This document shows, in pieces, positions 18,844-26,224 of a stretch of 64,000 nt of DNA. This DNA comes from Phocaeicola dorei (GTDB lineage Bacteria > Bacteroidota > Bacteroidia > Bacteroidales > Bacteroidaceae). A model generated the notes under the pieces. It searched no databases and was not told the origin of the DNA. It saw only the letters and a list, made by a program, of their open reading frames with translations. Position numbers and translations under genes: made by a program. Each line of letters starts with the position of its first letter. Positions within the stretch are counted from its first letter, which is position 1. The stretch is taken from the NCBI RefSeq assembly GCF_013009555.1, contig NZ_CP046176.1, positions 4,867,501-4,931,500 of the forward strand. The letters run 5' to 3'.

Positions 18844-20016
18844 ATGAAAGCAAATCCTGTATTTAGTTTGTACATCCCTACCAAATTAGTATTTGGTTGC
18901 GGAGAAATCAAGAAATTATCCAGTGAAAAATTACCGGGGAAAAAGGCACTAGTCGTCATCTCATCCGGAACTTCCATGCGGAAATATGGGTATCTGGAAA
19001 GAGTACTCGCCCAATTAAGACTGAATAATGTAGAAACACTGGTTTACGATAAAATCCTTCCCAACCCCATCAAAGAACACGTCATGGAAGCAGCCGCCAT
19101 CTGCCGGGAAGAAAAATGTGACTTTGTAGTAGGCCTGGGAGGCGGAAGTTCCATCGACTCCGCCAAAAGTATAGCTGTTATGGCCTGCAACGACGGTGAC
19201 TACTGGGATTATGTATCAGGGGGTAGTGGCAAAGGACGCCCCGTAACCAAAGCACTTCCCATTATCGCCATCCCTACCACCGCCGGAACCGGAACGGAAA
19301 TGGATCCATGGACAGTGATTACCCACGAAACGGCTCAAGAAAAGATAGGCTTCGGTTGCCAGCTGACCTTCCCTACCTTATCTATTGTAGACCCGGAACT
19401 GATGGTTTCCATTCCCCCGCACCTCACCGCCTATCAAGGGTTCGATGCATTCTTCCATGCCGCAGAAGGTTTTATCGCCAATTGTGCAACACCCATCAGT
19501 GATCTTTACGCCTTAGAAGCCATCCGTCTGATCTACAAATATCTGCCAGTAGCCGTAGCCGACGGAAAGAATTTGAAAGCGCGTGCCAAAATTGCTTGGG
19601 CCAGCACCTTGGCAGGCATGGTGGAGGCCACTTCCAGTTGTACTTCCGAACATTCATTAGAACATGCCATGAGTGCTTATTATCCACAACTTCCTCATGG
19701 AGCAGGACTCATTGCCTTGTCTGAGACATACTTCGAAACTTTCCGGCATGACTGTACAAAACGTTACATGAAAATGGCTGAAATGATGACCCAGAAAAAG
19801 AGCAACCGTCCGTCCGATTTCATTGATGCATTGATTACACTGCAAAAAGAATGTAAAGTACATTCTATCAAACTGAGCGAGTTTGGCATCCAATCCGAAG
19901 ATTTCCCCAAATTTCTGCAAAATGCAAGAGATACGATGGGAGGACTGTTCACTCTCGACCCACGCCCGATTACAGACGAAGAAATCCTGCATATCTTTAA
20001 AAAGTCTTATAAATAA
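18844..20016 (+). CDS. Iron-containing alcohol dehydrogenase
   Basis: A 390-residue cytoplasmic protein of the group III (Fe-ADH) family, which reduces aldehydes or oxidises alcohols with NAD(P)H. The dinucleotide motif GLGGGSSIDSAKS (about residues 96-108) and AIPTTAGTGTEM are in place. The metal ligands are recognisable as Asp in GFDAFFHAAEG, His in the same motif, His in SEHSLEHAMS and His in QLPHGAG. The closest described relatives are butanol or lactaldehyde-type dehydrogenases; the physiological substrate is not clear. The stop codon overlaps the ATG of the creatininase-family gene as TAATG, so the two are translationally coupled and may share a pathway. Confidence 0.92.
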   Translation: MKANPVFSLYIPTKLVFGCGEIKKLSSEKLPGKKALVVISSGTSMRKYGYLERVLAQLRLNNVETLVYDKILPNPIKEHVMEAAAICREEKCDFVVGLGGGSSIDSAKSIAVMACNDGDYWDYVSGGSGKGRPVTKALPIIAIPTTAGTGTEMDPWTVITHETAQEKIGFGCQLTFPTLSIVDPELMVSIPPHLTAYQGFDAFFHAAEGFIANCATPISDLYALEAIRLIYKYLPVAVADGKNLKARAKIAWASTLAGMVEATSSCTSEHSLEHAMSAYYPQLPHGAGLIALSETYFETFRHDCTKRYMKMAEMMTQKKSNRPSDFIDALITLQKECKVHSIKLSEFGIQSEDFPKFLQNARDTMGGLFTLDPRPITDEEILHIFKKSYK

Positions 20017-20771
20017 TGGATAAAGAACTAGACCTTGCCGTAACCTGTTACGGCAAGGTAAAACCATTGAAATATGATTTGGTCCTCCTCCCTTGGGGGG
20101 CTACCGAACCGCATAATCTGCACCTGCCTTATCTGACAGACTGTATTCTGAGCCACGACATCGCACTAGATGCTGCTAAAATGGCAAAAACACATTACGG
20201 TATTCGTTGCATGGTCCTGCCTTACGTCACTGCCGGTTCACAGAATCCGGGACAACGTGAACTGGATTTCTGCATCCACTATCGCTATGAAACGCAGAAA
20301 GCGATTTTAAGCGACATAGTTGCCTCTCTATACGCCCAGGGATACCGCAAAATGGTCATTATCAACGGACATGGCGGCAATACATTCAAAAGTATGATAC
20401 GTGACTTGTCACTGGACTATCCCGACTTCCTGATAGCCAGCAGCGAATGGTTTGCCTTTGTTCCTGCTAAAGAGTACTTTGATGAACCGGGTGACCATGC
20501 AGATGAATTGGAAACTTCTGTTATGATGCATTATCATCCGGAATTGGTAAATTTAGACGAAGCCGGAAACGGAGATTATAAGAAGTTCACCTCACAAATG
20601 CTGAATGAAAAAGTGGCATGGATTCCGAGGAACTGGCAAAAAGTTTCGCAAGACACCGGTATAGGCAATCCTAAAAAAGCAAGTGCCGGAAAAGGGAAGA
20701 AATACGCCGAAGCAGTCGTTGCAAAATATGCATTGCTGTTTGAAGAGTTGGTACATAAAGAACTTTATTAA
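20016..20771 (+). CDS. Creatininase family metal-dependent amidohydrolase
   Basis: A 251-residue protein of the creatininase fold. Metal-binding motifs visible are LPWGATEPHNLHLPYLTD (Glu, His, Asp), IINGHGGNTFKS (His) and DHADELETSVM (Glu). Characterised relatives include creatininase, the riboflavin-pathway hydrolase ArfB and MftE, a peptidase in mycofactocin maturation. The first ligand set reads GATEPHN, where many members have GSxEQHG. The start overlaps the alcohol dehydrogenase stop (TAATG). The reaction is unknown; coupling to an Fe-ADH is notable because mycofactocin clusters also pair a creatininase with alcohol dehydrogenases, but no radical SAM enzyme is present here. Confidence 0.88.
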   Translation: MDKELDLAVTCYGKVKPLKYDLVLLPWGATEPHNLHLPYLTDCILSHDIALDAAKMAKTHYGIRCMVLPYVTAGSQNPGQRELDFCIHYRYETQKAILSDIVASLYAQGYRKMVIINGHGGNTFKSMIRDLSLDYPDFLIASSEWFAFVPAKEYFDEPGDHADELETSVMMHYHPELVNLDEAGNGDYKKFTSQMLNEKVAWIPRNWQKVSQDTGIGNPKKASAGKGKKYAEAVVAKYALLFEELVHKELY

Positions 20772-20910
20772 TAGTTTTAGAACTAAATAGGTTTATTTTC
20801 TTCATAATAAAAAGCATAAATTTAGCACATCATATAAGTCACATTCAATTATATCACTGCATATAAACCAGTTACCCAACAATATATTCTGAAAAATATT
20901 CCAAAATATA

Positions 20911-20941
20911 TTTGATATAATAAAATTCTAATGTACATTTG
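20911..20941 (+). promoter_or_regulatory. Complete Bacteroides promoter (-33 TTTG, -7 TACATTTG) for the small-peptide operon
   Basis: TTTG at 20911-20914 and TACATTTG at 20934-20941 are separated by 19 bases, an exact fit to the sigma-ABfr consensus and the best promoter in the window. Transcription should begin near 20948, about 30 bases before the peptide ATG at 20980. Confidence 0.8.
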
Positions 20942-20979
20942 TGAAGTTAACTATATACTAACCTTTAAAAGCAGATCTT

Positions 20980-21246
20980 ATGAAAAACAAATCACTTTTT
21001 TTAGTCCTAGTCATTCTTTGTTTGACTAGCGTAGAGATCTATTCTTCCCGACAAGAATTAAAGTTTGATGCACCTCTTCCGAGCAACACAGAAAACGGAA
21101 ATGCTCGCAGTGATTACGGACCTCCCGGTGAAGGAGATAAATGCTGGTATTTCGATGGAGCGTCTTCTTGTGTAAATTTTTCATTCAATAATTGTTATGA
21201 AGACCCAAACCAAAGGTGCGGAAGAGATGAAGGAGCTCCCAATTAA
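20980..21246 (+). CDS. Small secreted Cys-rich peptide, NVEALA-like
   Basis: An 88-residue precursor. Residues 1-22 form a signal/membrane segment (SLFLVLVILCLTSVEIYSS). The segment around residues 32-46 (PLPSNTENGNARSDYG) sits where Bacteroidales NVEALA-family peptides carry their conserved NVEALA motif, but the motif is degenerate here. The C-terminal part has four cysteines (C55, C64, C72, C80) and is rich in Gly, Asp and Asn, so it probably folds with disulfides outside the cytoplasm. The function of NVEALA peptides is not established. The gene leads an operon with a DUF4221 lipoprotein and a CxxC/DUF1573 lipoprotein and has a near-perfect promoter. Confidence 0.75.
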   Translation: MKNKSLFLVLVILCLTSVEIYSSRQELKFDAPLPSNTENGNARSDYGPPGEGDKCWYFDGASSCVNFSFNNCYEDPNQRCGRDEGAPN

Positions 21247-21270
21247 TTTAACCGACTAGCAAATCATTCC

Positions 21271-21345
21271 ATAGGGTATTTAAGATCTTTCCTATTCATA
21301 ATTAGTTGATCCAATCTACAAACTGAAGATAATTAAATACCCTAT
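21271..21345. repeat. 13-bp perfect inverted repeat between the peptide gene and the DUF4221 gene
   Basis: Arms 21271-21283 (atagggtatttaa) and 21333-21345 (ttaaataccctat) are perfectly complementary with a 49-base loop. The element occupies most of the 115-base gap between the first two genes of the operon. There is no T-run after it. It could be a processing or stability hairpin that lets the peptide message accumulate more than the downstream genes, or a partial terminator. Confidence 0.7.
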
Positions 21346-21361
21346 ATTTAATCTATAGTGT

Positions 21362-22516
21362 ATGAAATATTTTTTGTATATCTTCACTTATCTGCTTCTA
21401 GGAGCATCGTGTTCATCTCCTTCTCGTCCAATAGACTATGGTACAGAATTAACAGCTACAGACTCCATCTGCCTGTCTATAGATGAACATACACATTATG
21501 AAAGCAAATCTATATTCCAATTTGAAGAAAACGGACATGAGTATCTTTCCTTTTTGAATGAAAAAGCAAGCTATAAAGTTCATATCTATGATTTGGATAC
21601 CAAACAAGTTATTAAAACAATTCATCTACAAAAAGAGGGGAGAAATGCAATGCCATCAACTAATGGCTGTTTTCCACTTAGCTCAAAGCATTTTTTAATT
21701 ACAACTTGGAATGGAGTTTTTGGAATTATCAATGAAAAAGGAGAAGTGGAAAATAAGAATAGCTTTTGGAAAGACAGCGTAAACTTTCATGCTTTCGACC
21801 ACATTTGTTGCATGAGTTATACATATCGACCTGCCATAATTAAGGATTCTATTTTATATTTCAGTCAATCATTATTAAAATATCCCCGTAAAAAAGATGA
21901 ATGGGATAAAATACCCATATTTGCTTATGCAGACCTTCATAAAAAAAAACTAGGGTGGACAGAACTACGATACCCATCTATTTTTAACAAAGATGAGATA
22001 GACTACATTCTGTATGACCCTGAAATCAGTTACACATATACAGGTAAAGAAGTTGTTGTTTCACTGGGACAATATGACAGCATATTTGTATCTTCTGATT
22101 TCAAACATAAAAAAGCGTATAATGCTAAAAGCCATTATCTGCCCCACGTGCGTCCAGTCTCCCAAAATTTACAAATTGATTTATTCAAAACCATACATGA
22201 CAGAGGATTACAGCCCCATTACCACCACTTGATGTATGATAAATACCGAAAAGTATTCTATCGGTTTGCCTTAATGCCGGATGATAATATAAAACCATTC
22301 TCCAACAATCCGCATCAAAGTTTCTCCATCATCATTCTAAACAAAGACTATGAAATTATTGGTGAAACAAAATTTCCCGGCAACACCTATGCCCATCACT
22401 TGTGCTTCGTAGGTAAAAAAGGCCTGTATATTTCAGAGAATAATGAAAACAATCCTCAGTTTGACGAAAACAAACTGGTATTCAGGTGTTTCACACTTCA
22501 AGGCAGGAAAAAATGA
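21362..22516 (+). CDS. DUF4221-like beta-propeller lipoprotein
   Basis: A 384-residue exported protein with an N-terminal hydrophobic segment and a cysteine at residue 17 (LLLGASCSS) that resembles a lipobox. The remainder is rich in repeated beta-strand patterns (YKVHIYDLDTKQVIKTI, FGIINEKGEVE, IIILNKDYEIIGETKF), in keeping with the DUF4221/TolB-like six-bladed propeller lipoproteins that Bacteroidales often encode next to NVEALA-type peptides. Its stop overlaps the start of the next gene as ATGA. I infer an outer-membrane or periplasmic binding role; no enzymatic residues are recognisable. Confidence 0.75.
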   Translation: MKYFLYIFTYLLLGASCSSPSRPIDYGTELTATDSICLSIDEHTHYESKSIFQFEENGHEYLSFLNEKASYKVHIYDLDTKQVIKTIHLQKEGRNAMPSTNGCFPLSSKHFLITTWNGVFGIINEKGEVENKNSFWKDSVNFHAFDHICCMSYTYRPAIIKDSILYFSQSLLKYPRKKDEWDKIPIFAYADLHKKKLGWTELRYPSIFNKDEIDYILYDPEISYTYTGKEVVVSLGQYDSIFVSSDFKHKKAYNAKSHYLPHVRPVSQNLQIDLFKTIHDRGLQPHYHHLMYDKYRKVFYRFALMPDDNIKPFSNNPHQSFSIIILNKDYEIIGETKFPGNTYAHHLCFVGKKGLYISENNENNPQFDENKLVFRCFTLQGRKK

Positions 22517-23241
22517 AGAAAAAGAACTACTCAATCATTCTATGTGGAGGACTGTTCCTGGCAAGCTGTATGTCCAATAATGACAAATGCCTTCAAAAAC
22601 TGTTTGATGAAGTCGGAGTTGAGAAATCACAAATCCACAATGCCACCCACCTTGTTACCATATTGGGTAATGGTTGCAAAGGATGCATACACAAAGCTCT
22701 GTCAGAAATACATAACTCGACCGATACTATTTATATAATTGCATGTAAAAGTAAAAAGACTTTCAATTTAATTGCCAATAAAAATATAGATGACTACTCC
22801 AATGTATATCTAGACACTAAATCCATATTAGTGGAATTGGATATGGCTAAAAACACACCTAGAGTCTACCTTTTAAATAATGGTAAATATGTGTCGCACT
22901 CTTTTTATGGAAATGAATCTCCCAGCGAAGAAGCGAACACCACCATTACATTCAACACAAATGAGATAGATTTAGGCAAAATCAGCCGCACGGAAAAGGC
23001 AAGAATCAAATTCACAATATGGAATACAGGGAAGAACATAGTAAGAATCAATCATATAGATCTTTCATGCGAATGTTTGAATATTGAAAATGAAATTACT
23101 GAAATAAATCCGGGAGACAGTACTTGTCTGAATATCATTTTCCATCCCGATGACATAGGAAAGTTTCAAAGAGAAATTTTATTATATGGTAATTTTGACT
23201 CATCTCCCAAACTTTTAACCATTACAGGAGAATGCTTTTAA
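22513..23241 (+). CDS. Lipoprotein with CxxC (thioredoxin-like) segment and C-terminal DUF1573 domain
   Basis: A 242-residue protein starting MKKKNYSIIL with a good lipobox ending at C19 (LFLASC). A GNGCKGC motif at residues 52-58 follows a beta strand (LVTIL), as in a thioredoxin-like redox centre with C55 and C58. Residues about 144-242 fit DUF1573, an immunoglobulin-like domain: TITFNTNEIDLGKI, KFTIWNTGKN, SCECLN and NIIFHPDDIGKFQREI. The frame could begin at 22486, but the ATG at 22513 overlaps the DUF4221 stop as ATGA and begins a proper signal peptide. Role inferred: thiol chemistry or folding of the Cys-rich peptide encoded upstream. It is the last gene before the terminator at 23256-23291. 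Confidence 0.8.
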   Translation: MKKKNYSIILCGGLFLASCMSNNDKCLQKLFDEVGVEKSQIHNATHLVTILGNGCKGCIHKALSEIHNSTDTIYIIACKSKKTFNLIANKNIDDYSNVYLDTKSILVELDMAKNTPRVYLLNNGKYVSHSFYGNESPSEEANTTITFNTNEIDLGKISRTEKARIKFTIWNTGKNIVRINHIDLSCECLNIENEITEINPGDSTCLNIIFHPDDIGKFQREILLYGNFDSSPKLLTITGECF

Positions 23242-23255
23242 TAAAATAATACAAT

Positions 23256-23291
23256 CTCGCTATAAATAACTTTTTAGCTATTTATAGCGAG
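23256..23291. terminator. Bidirectional hairpin terminator between the peptide operon and the thioesterase gene
   Basis: A perfect 13-bp inverted repeat (arms 23256-23268, ctcgctataaata, and 23279-23291) with a 10-base loop lies between the convergent stops at 23241 and 23306. Confidence 0.75.
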
Positions 23292-23305
23292 TATACCATC
23301 CATTT

Positions 23306-23749
23306 CTACCCTTTTGACAGCTCCTCCAACGTTTTTTCCTCGTACCTGCAAATGGCCTTCTTATAATCCTCGGAAATCAATTTCGGTTCTTTGGTAGCCA
23401 GGTCATAACCTACCATCACCGTGCGGCACTCACACTTCACCTCATGGGTATCCGTAGTCACGGCACGCTGCAACAAGGTAAAACTCTTATGCCCCAAATG
23501 TACCACAGCCGTTTCTATCACCAGATGATCCGAGAAAAATACCGGCATAAAGAAGTTTGCATTGATATTGGCCACCACAATAGCCAGCTTACTCCAGTCG
23601 GCACTGCCAAATACATCTTTTATATAAGTAGTCTTTGCCAAATCATACAAAGAAAAGTAAACCGAATTGTTCATATGACCAAACTGGTCCACATCGCTGA
23701 ATCGTATCTGCACCGGCATAGTATGCCTGAATTTTATATCCTCTGCCAT
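23306..23749 (-). CDS. Acyl-CoA thioesterase, 4HBT hotdog fold
   Basis: A 147-residue cytoplasmic protein with the hotdog signature IRFSDVDQFGHMNNSVYFSLYD near residues 15-36, including the catalytic Asp of the 4-hydroxybenzoyl-CoA thioesterase group. The later segment ANINANFFMPVFFSDHLVIET is also typical of YbgC/FadM-like thioesterases. It should hydrolyse acyl-CoA thioesters; substrate unknown. It is transcribed away from the O-acetylhomoserine sulfhydrylase gene and has its own -7 box. Confidence 0.88.
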   Translation of the reverse strand: MAEDIKFRHTMPVQIRFSDVDQFGHMNNSVYFSLYDLAKTTYIKDVFGSADWSKLAIVVANINANFFMPVFFSDHLVIETAVVHLGHKSFTLLQRAVTTDTHEVKCECRTVMVGYDLATKEPKLISEDYKKAICRYEEKTLEELSKG

Positions 23750-23771
23750 AGTTAAGCTTATTAAAATCGTT

Positions 23772-23779
23772 CAAATATA
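23772..23779 (-). promoter_or_regulatory. Bacteroides -7 promoter box for the thioesterase gene
   Basis: Minus-strand TATATTTG matches TAnnTTTG, 22 bases before the ATG at 23749. It is part of a compact divergent promoter region of 122 bases. Confidence 0.6.
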
Positions 23780-23821
23780 ACACTTTTCTCAATAATTGAA
23801 CCCTAAATGACAGATTATTCT

Positions 23822-23829
23822 TAATTTTG
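23822..23829 (+). promoter_or_regulatory. Bacteroides -7 promoter box for the O-acetylhomoserine sulfhydrylase gene
   Basis: TAATTTTG matches TAnnTTTG, 42 bases before the ATG at 23872. A TTGA at 23796-23799 could serve as a poor -33 element. No SAM riboswitch-like structure fits in the short leader. Confidence 0.6.
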
Positions 23830-23871
23830 CTGCGAAATAAATGAATATGTAATTTTAATAACAATATAAAC

Positions 23872-25149
23872 ATGGATAAGAAGTATAGCAAGGAGACCTT
23901 ATGCGTACAGGCAGGCTGGACTCCGAAAAAAGGCGAACCGCGCGTTTTGCCTATTTATCAAAGTACCACATTCAAGTATGACACCAGCGAACAGATGGCG
24001 CGTCTGTTCGATCTGGAAGATTCGGGATATTTCTATACACGCTTGCAAAACCCCACCAATGACGCCGTCGCCGCAAAAATCGCAGCATTGGAAGGTGGTG
24101 TGGGTGCTATGCTGACCTCGTCCGGCCAGGCTGCCAACTTCTATGCCATTTTCAATATCTGTCAGGCAGGCGACCACTTCGTATGCTCGTCTACCATCTA
24201 CGGAGGTACATTCAACCTGTTCGGCGTCACGCTGAAAAAACTGGGCATCGAGTGTACCTTCATTGACGCCAATGCATCCGAAGAGGAAATAGACCAAGCT
24301 TTCCGCCCGAATACCAAAGCGTTGTTCGGCGAAACCATCTCCAATCCGAGCATCGATGTGCTGGACATCGAAAAGTTCGCACGCATCGCACACAAGCACG
24401 GTGTGCCTTTGATTGTGGACAACACCTTCGCCACTCCCATCAATTGCCGCCCGTTTGAATGGGGAGCGGATATCGTCACCCATTCTACAACCAAATACAT
24501 GGACGGTCATGCCACCAGTGTAGGAGGCGCCATTGTGGACAGCGGCAACTTTGACTGGGAAGCCCATGCGGACAAATTCCCCGGTCTGACCCAGCCCGAC
24601 GAGTCTTATCACGGACTGACTTATACCAAAGCGTTCGGCAAAATGGCTTACATAACGAAAGCAACCGCCCAACTGATGCGTGACCTCGGCTCCATCCAGT
24701 CTCCGCAAAATGCGTTCCTGCTGAATCTGGGATTGGAAACATTACACCTGCGCGTGCCCCGTCATTGCGAAAACGCACAGAAGGTGGCCGAATGGCTGGA
24801 AGCCAACCCAAAAGTGAAATGGGTGAACTATTGCGGACTGAAAAGCAGCAAATACTATGATCTGGCACAGAAATATATGCCAAACGGCTCGTGCGGTGTC
24901 ATCGCTTTCGGCTTGAACGGAACCCGTGAGGAAGCGATAGAATTTATGGACAGGCTGAAATTCATCTGCATCGTAACCCATGTGGCCGACGCACGGACCT
25001 GCGTACTGCATCCCGCCAGCCATACTCACCGCCAGCTCACCGACGAACAGTTGCGCGAAGCGGGAGTAGCTCCGGACTTGATTCGTCTTTCAGTGGGCAT
25101 CGAGAATGTAAACGACATCATAGCCGACATTGAGCAAGCTTTACAATAA
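23872..25149 (+). CDS. O-acetylhomoserine sulfhydrylase (aminocarboxypropyltransferase)
   Basis: A 425-residue PLP enzyme of the Cys/Met metabolism family. It makes homocysteine from O-acetylhomoserine and sulfide in methionine synthesis. Visible landmarks: SGYFYTRLQNPTNDAVAAKI, LTSSGQAANFYAI, IYGGTFNLFGVTLKK, the PLP-contact Asp in LIVDNTFATP, and the Schiff-base Lys in HSTTKYMDGH. Length and the YGGTFNLF segment favour MetY over cystathionine gamma-synthase. The downstream SDR gene starts 10 bases after its stop and may be cotranscribed. Confidence 0.93.
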   Translation: MDKKYSKETLCVQAGWTPKKGEPRVLPIYQSTTFKYDTSEQMARLFDLEDSGYFYTRLQNPTNDAVAAKIAALEGGVGAMLTSSGQAANFYAIFNICQAGDHFVCSSTIYGGTFNLFGVTLKKLGIECTFIDANASEEEIDQAFRPNTKALFGETISNPSIDVLDIEKFARIAHKHGVPLIVDNTFATPINCRPFEWGADIVTHSTTKYMDGHATSVGGAIVDSGNFDWEAHADKFPGLTQPDESYHGLTYTKAFGKMAYITKATAQLMRDLGSIQSPQNAFLLNLGLETLHLRVPRHCENAQKVAEWLEANPKVKWVNYCGLKSSKYYDLAQKYMPNGSCGVIAFGLNGTREEAIEFMDRLKFICIVTHVADARTCVLHPASHTHRQLTDEQLREAGVAPDLIRLSVGIENVNDIIADIEQALQ

Positions 25150-25159
25150 GACGAAGCGG

Positions 25160-25888
25160 ATGAAAAGAATCATTATCATTGGCGCCACTTCCGGCATCGG
25201 ACTGGAAGTGGCGCGATGCTATCTGAAAGACGGCTGGCAAGTAGGCGTGGCAGGACGTAGAGAAGAAGAACTGGAAAAAATCCGGTTATCCGCGCCCGGA
25301 CAGGTATGTACTCAGACAATAGATGTCACCCGTGAGGACGCCCCTTTCTCATTGGAGCAACTGATTACTAAAATGGGAGGTATGGATGTGTTCTTGCTCA
25401 GCTCAGGCATAGGCAAACAAAATCTTTCACTTCAACCCGATATAGAATTACAAACCGCCGCCACCAATGTTTCGGGATTCATACGGATGGTCAATGCCGC
25501 CTATCACTATTTTGAGCAACGCGGGAAAGGGCATATAGCCGTAATCAGCTCCATAGCAGGCACCAAAGGGCTGGGATCCGCCCCAGCTTATTCAGCTACC
25601 AAGCGGTTTCAGAACACGTACATAGATGCATTGGACCAATTGGCACACATGAAGAAACTAAACATCTCCTTCACCGATATCCGTCCCGGATTTGTCGCCA
25701 CTCCTTTGCTGAAAGATGATAAATATCCGCTGCTGATGCATACTTCCCAAGTGGCATCTCAAATTGTAAAAGCCATCTCCCGAAGGAAAAGAGTAGCCAT
25801 CATAGACTGGCGCTATCAGCTTATCGTATTCTTCTGGAAATTGATTCCCGGATGGTTATGGGTGAGGCTGCCTGTGCGGAACCAATAA
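25160..25888 (+). CDS. SDR family oxidoreductase
   Basis: A 242-residue short-chain dehydrogenase. The NAD(P)-binding GATSGIGLEVARCYL is at the N-terminus, a conserved LLSSGIG segment follows, and the catalytic Ser and YxxxK are visible in AVISSIAGTKGLGSAPAYSATKR. A frame beginning at 25130 overlaps the preceding gene, but MKRIIIIGATSG at 25160, 10 bases after that stop, starts exactly at the first beta strand. The C-terminus has a hydrophobic LIVFFWKLIPGWLWV, which suggests membrane association. Substrate unknown. Confidence 0.9.
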   Translation: MKRIIIIGATSGIGLEVARCYLKDGWQVGVAGRREEELEKIRLSAPGQVCTQTIDVTREDAPFSLEQLITKMGGMDVFLLSSGIGKQNLSLQPDIELQTAATNVSGFIRMVNAAYHYFEQRGKGHIAVISSIAGTKGLGSAPAYSATKRFQNTYIDALDQLAHMKKLNISFTDIRPGFVATPLLKDDKYPLLMHTSQVASQIVKAISRRKRVAIIDWRYQLIVFFWKLIPGWLWVRLPVRNQ

Positions 25889-25913
25889 TCCCCAGCCAAT
25901 ATCATTTCATAAG

Positions 25914-25973
25914 AAAAACCCCTTGTTCTCATCTTGAACTTGTGAAAGATTTGTAAACAAGGCGAGGGTTTCT
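25914..25973 (+). terminator. Imperfect hairpin after the SDR gene
   Basis: The arms aaaaccccttgtt (25915-25927) and aacaaggcgagggttt (25956-25971) pair with a short bulge and are followed by tcttcattct. Likely the terminator of the sulfhydrylase-SDR transcript. Confidence 0.45.
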
Positions 25974-26081
25974 TCATTCTACTCCCCGAAATTACCTGAA
26001 TGAAAGGAATTGGTTAAAGGGACCGGCAAAGCCTGTGATCATGCTGATGAAAGATCAAACAGGCTATTGAATGATGCTTTC

Positions 26082-26107
26082 TTTGTAAAGCTGAACCTCT
26101 TTACAAA
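26082..26107. repeat. 9-bp inverted repeat upstream of the ECF operon
   Basis: TTTGTAAAG (26082-26090) and CTTTACAAA (26099-26107) are perfectly complementary, separated by 8 bases. There is no T-run. It lies about 30 bases upstream of the ECF-type -35 element and could be a protein-binding dyad or a weak terminator hairpin. Confidence 0.55.
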
Positions 26108-26137
26108 CATAGAAACTTAAAAAAATTCTTTTCCCTT

Positions 26138-26166
26138 TGTAACAACTTTCCCACTTCCCCCGTCTA
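26138..26166 (+). promoter_or_regulatory. ECF sigma-type promoter for the DUF4252-sigma operon
   Basis: TGTAACA (26138-26144) and CGTCTA (26161-26166) are separated by 16 bases. This has the AAC in the -35 and CGT in the -10 that typify ECF sigma promoters, and no TAnnTTTG box is present in this gap. The operon it precedes encodes an ECF sigma factor, so autoregulation is likely. The rest of the 336-base gap (25889-26224) holds the hairpins listed separately. Confidence 0.55.
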
Positions 26167-26171
26167 TCTGA

Positions 26172-26187
26172 TTGAAAGCGCTTTCAA
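26172..26187. promoter_or_regulatory. 16-bp perfect palindrome at the predicted transcript start of the ECF operon
   Basis: ttgaaagcgctttcaa is a perfect palindrome and falls where the ECF promoter would start transcription. It resembles LacI-family operators. A repressor bound here would block the operon. No LacI-family gene is in the window. Confidence 0.6.
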
Positions 26188-26224
26188 AAACAAATTCAGT
26201 TATGAACAAAAACAAAATAAAACC

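Noticed and set aside
23899..24708. 269-residue minus-strand frame antisense to the O-acetylhomoserine sulfhydrylase gene
   Set aside because: The plus strand encodes a complete, strongly conserved PLP enzyme; the antisense translation shows no family features and has no promoter.
26172..26187. CcpA cre site
   Set aside because: The sequence fits a cre-like consensus, but Bacteroidetes do not use the CcpA/HPr-Ser-P system, so only an operator-like dyad is claimed.
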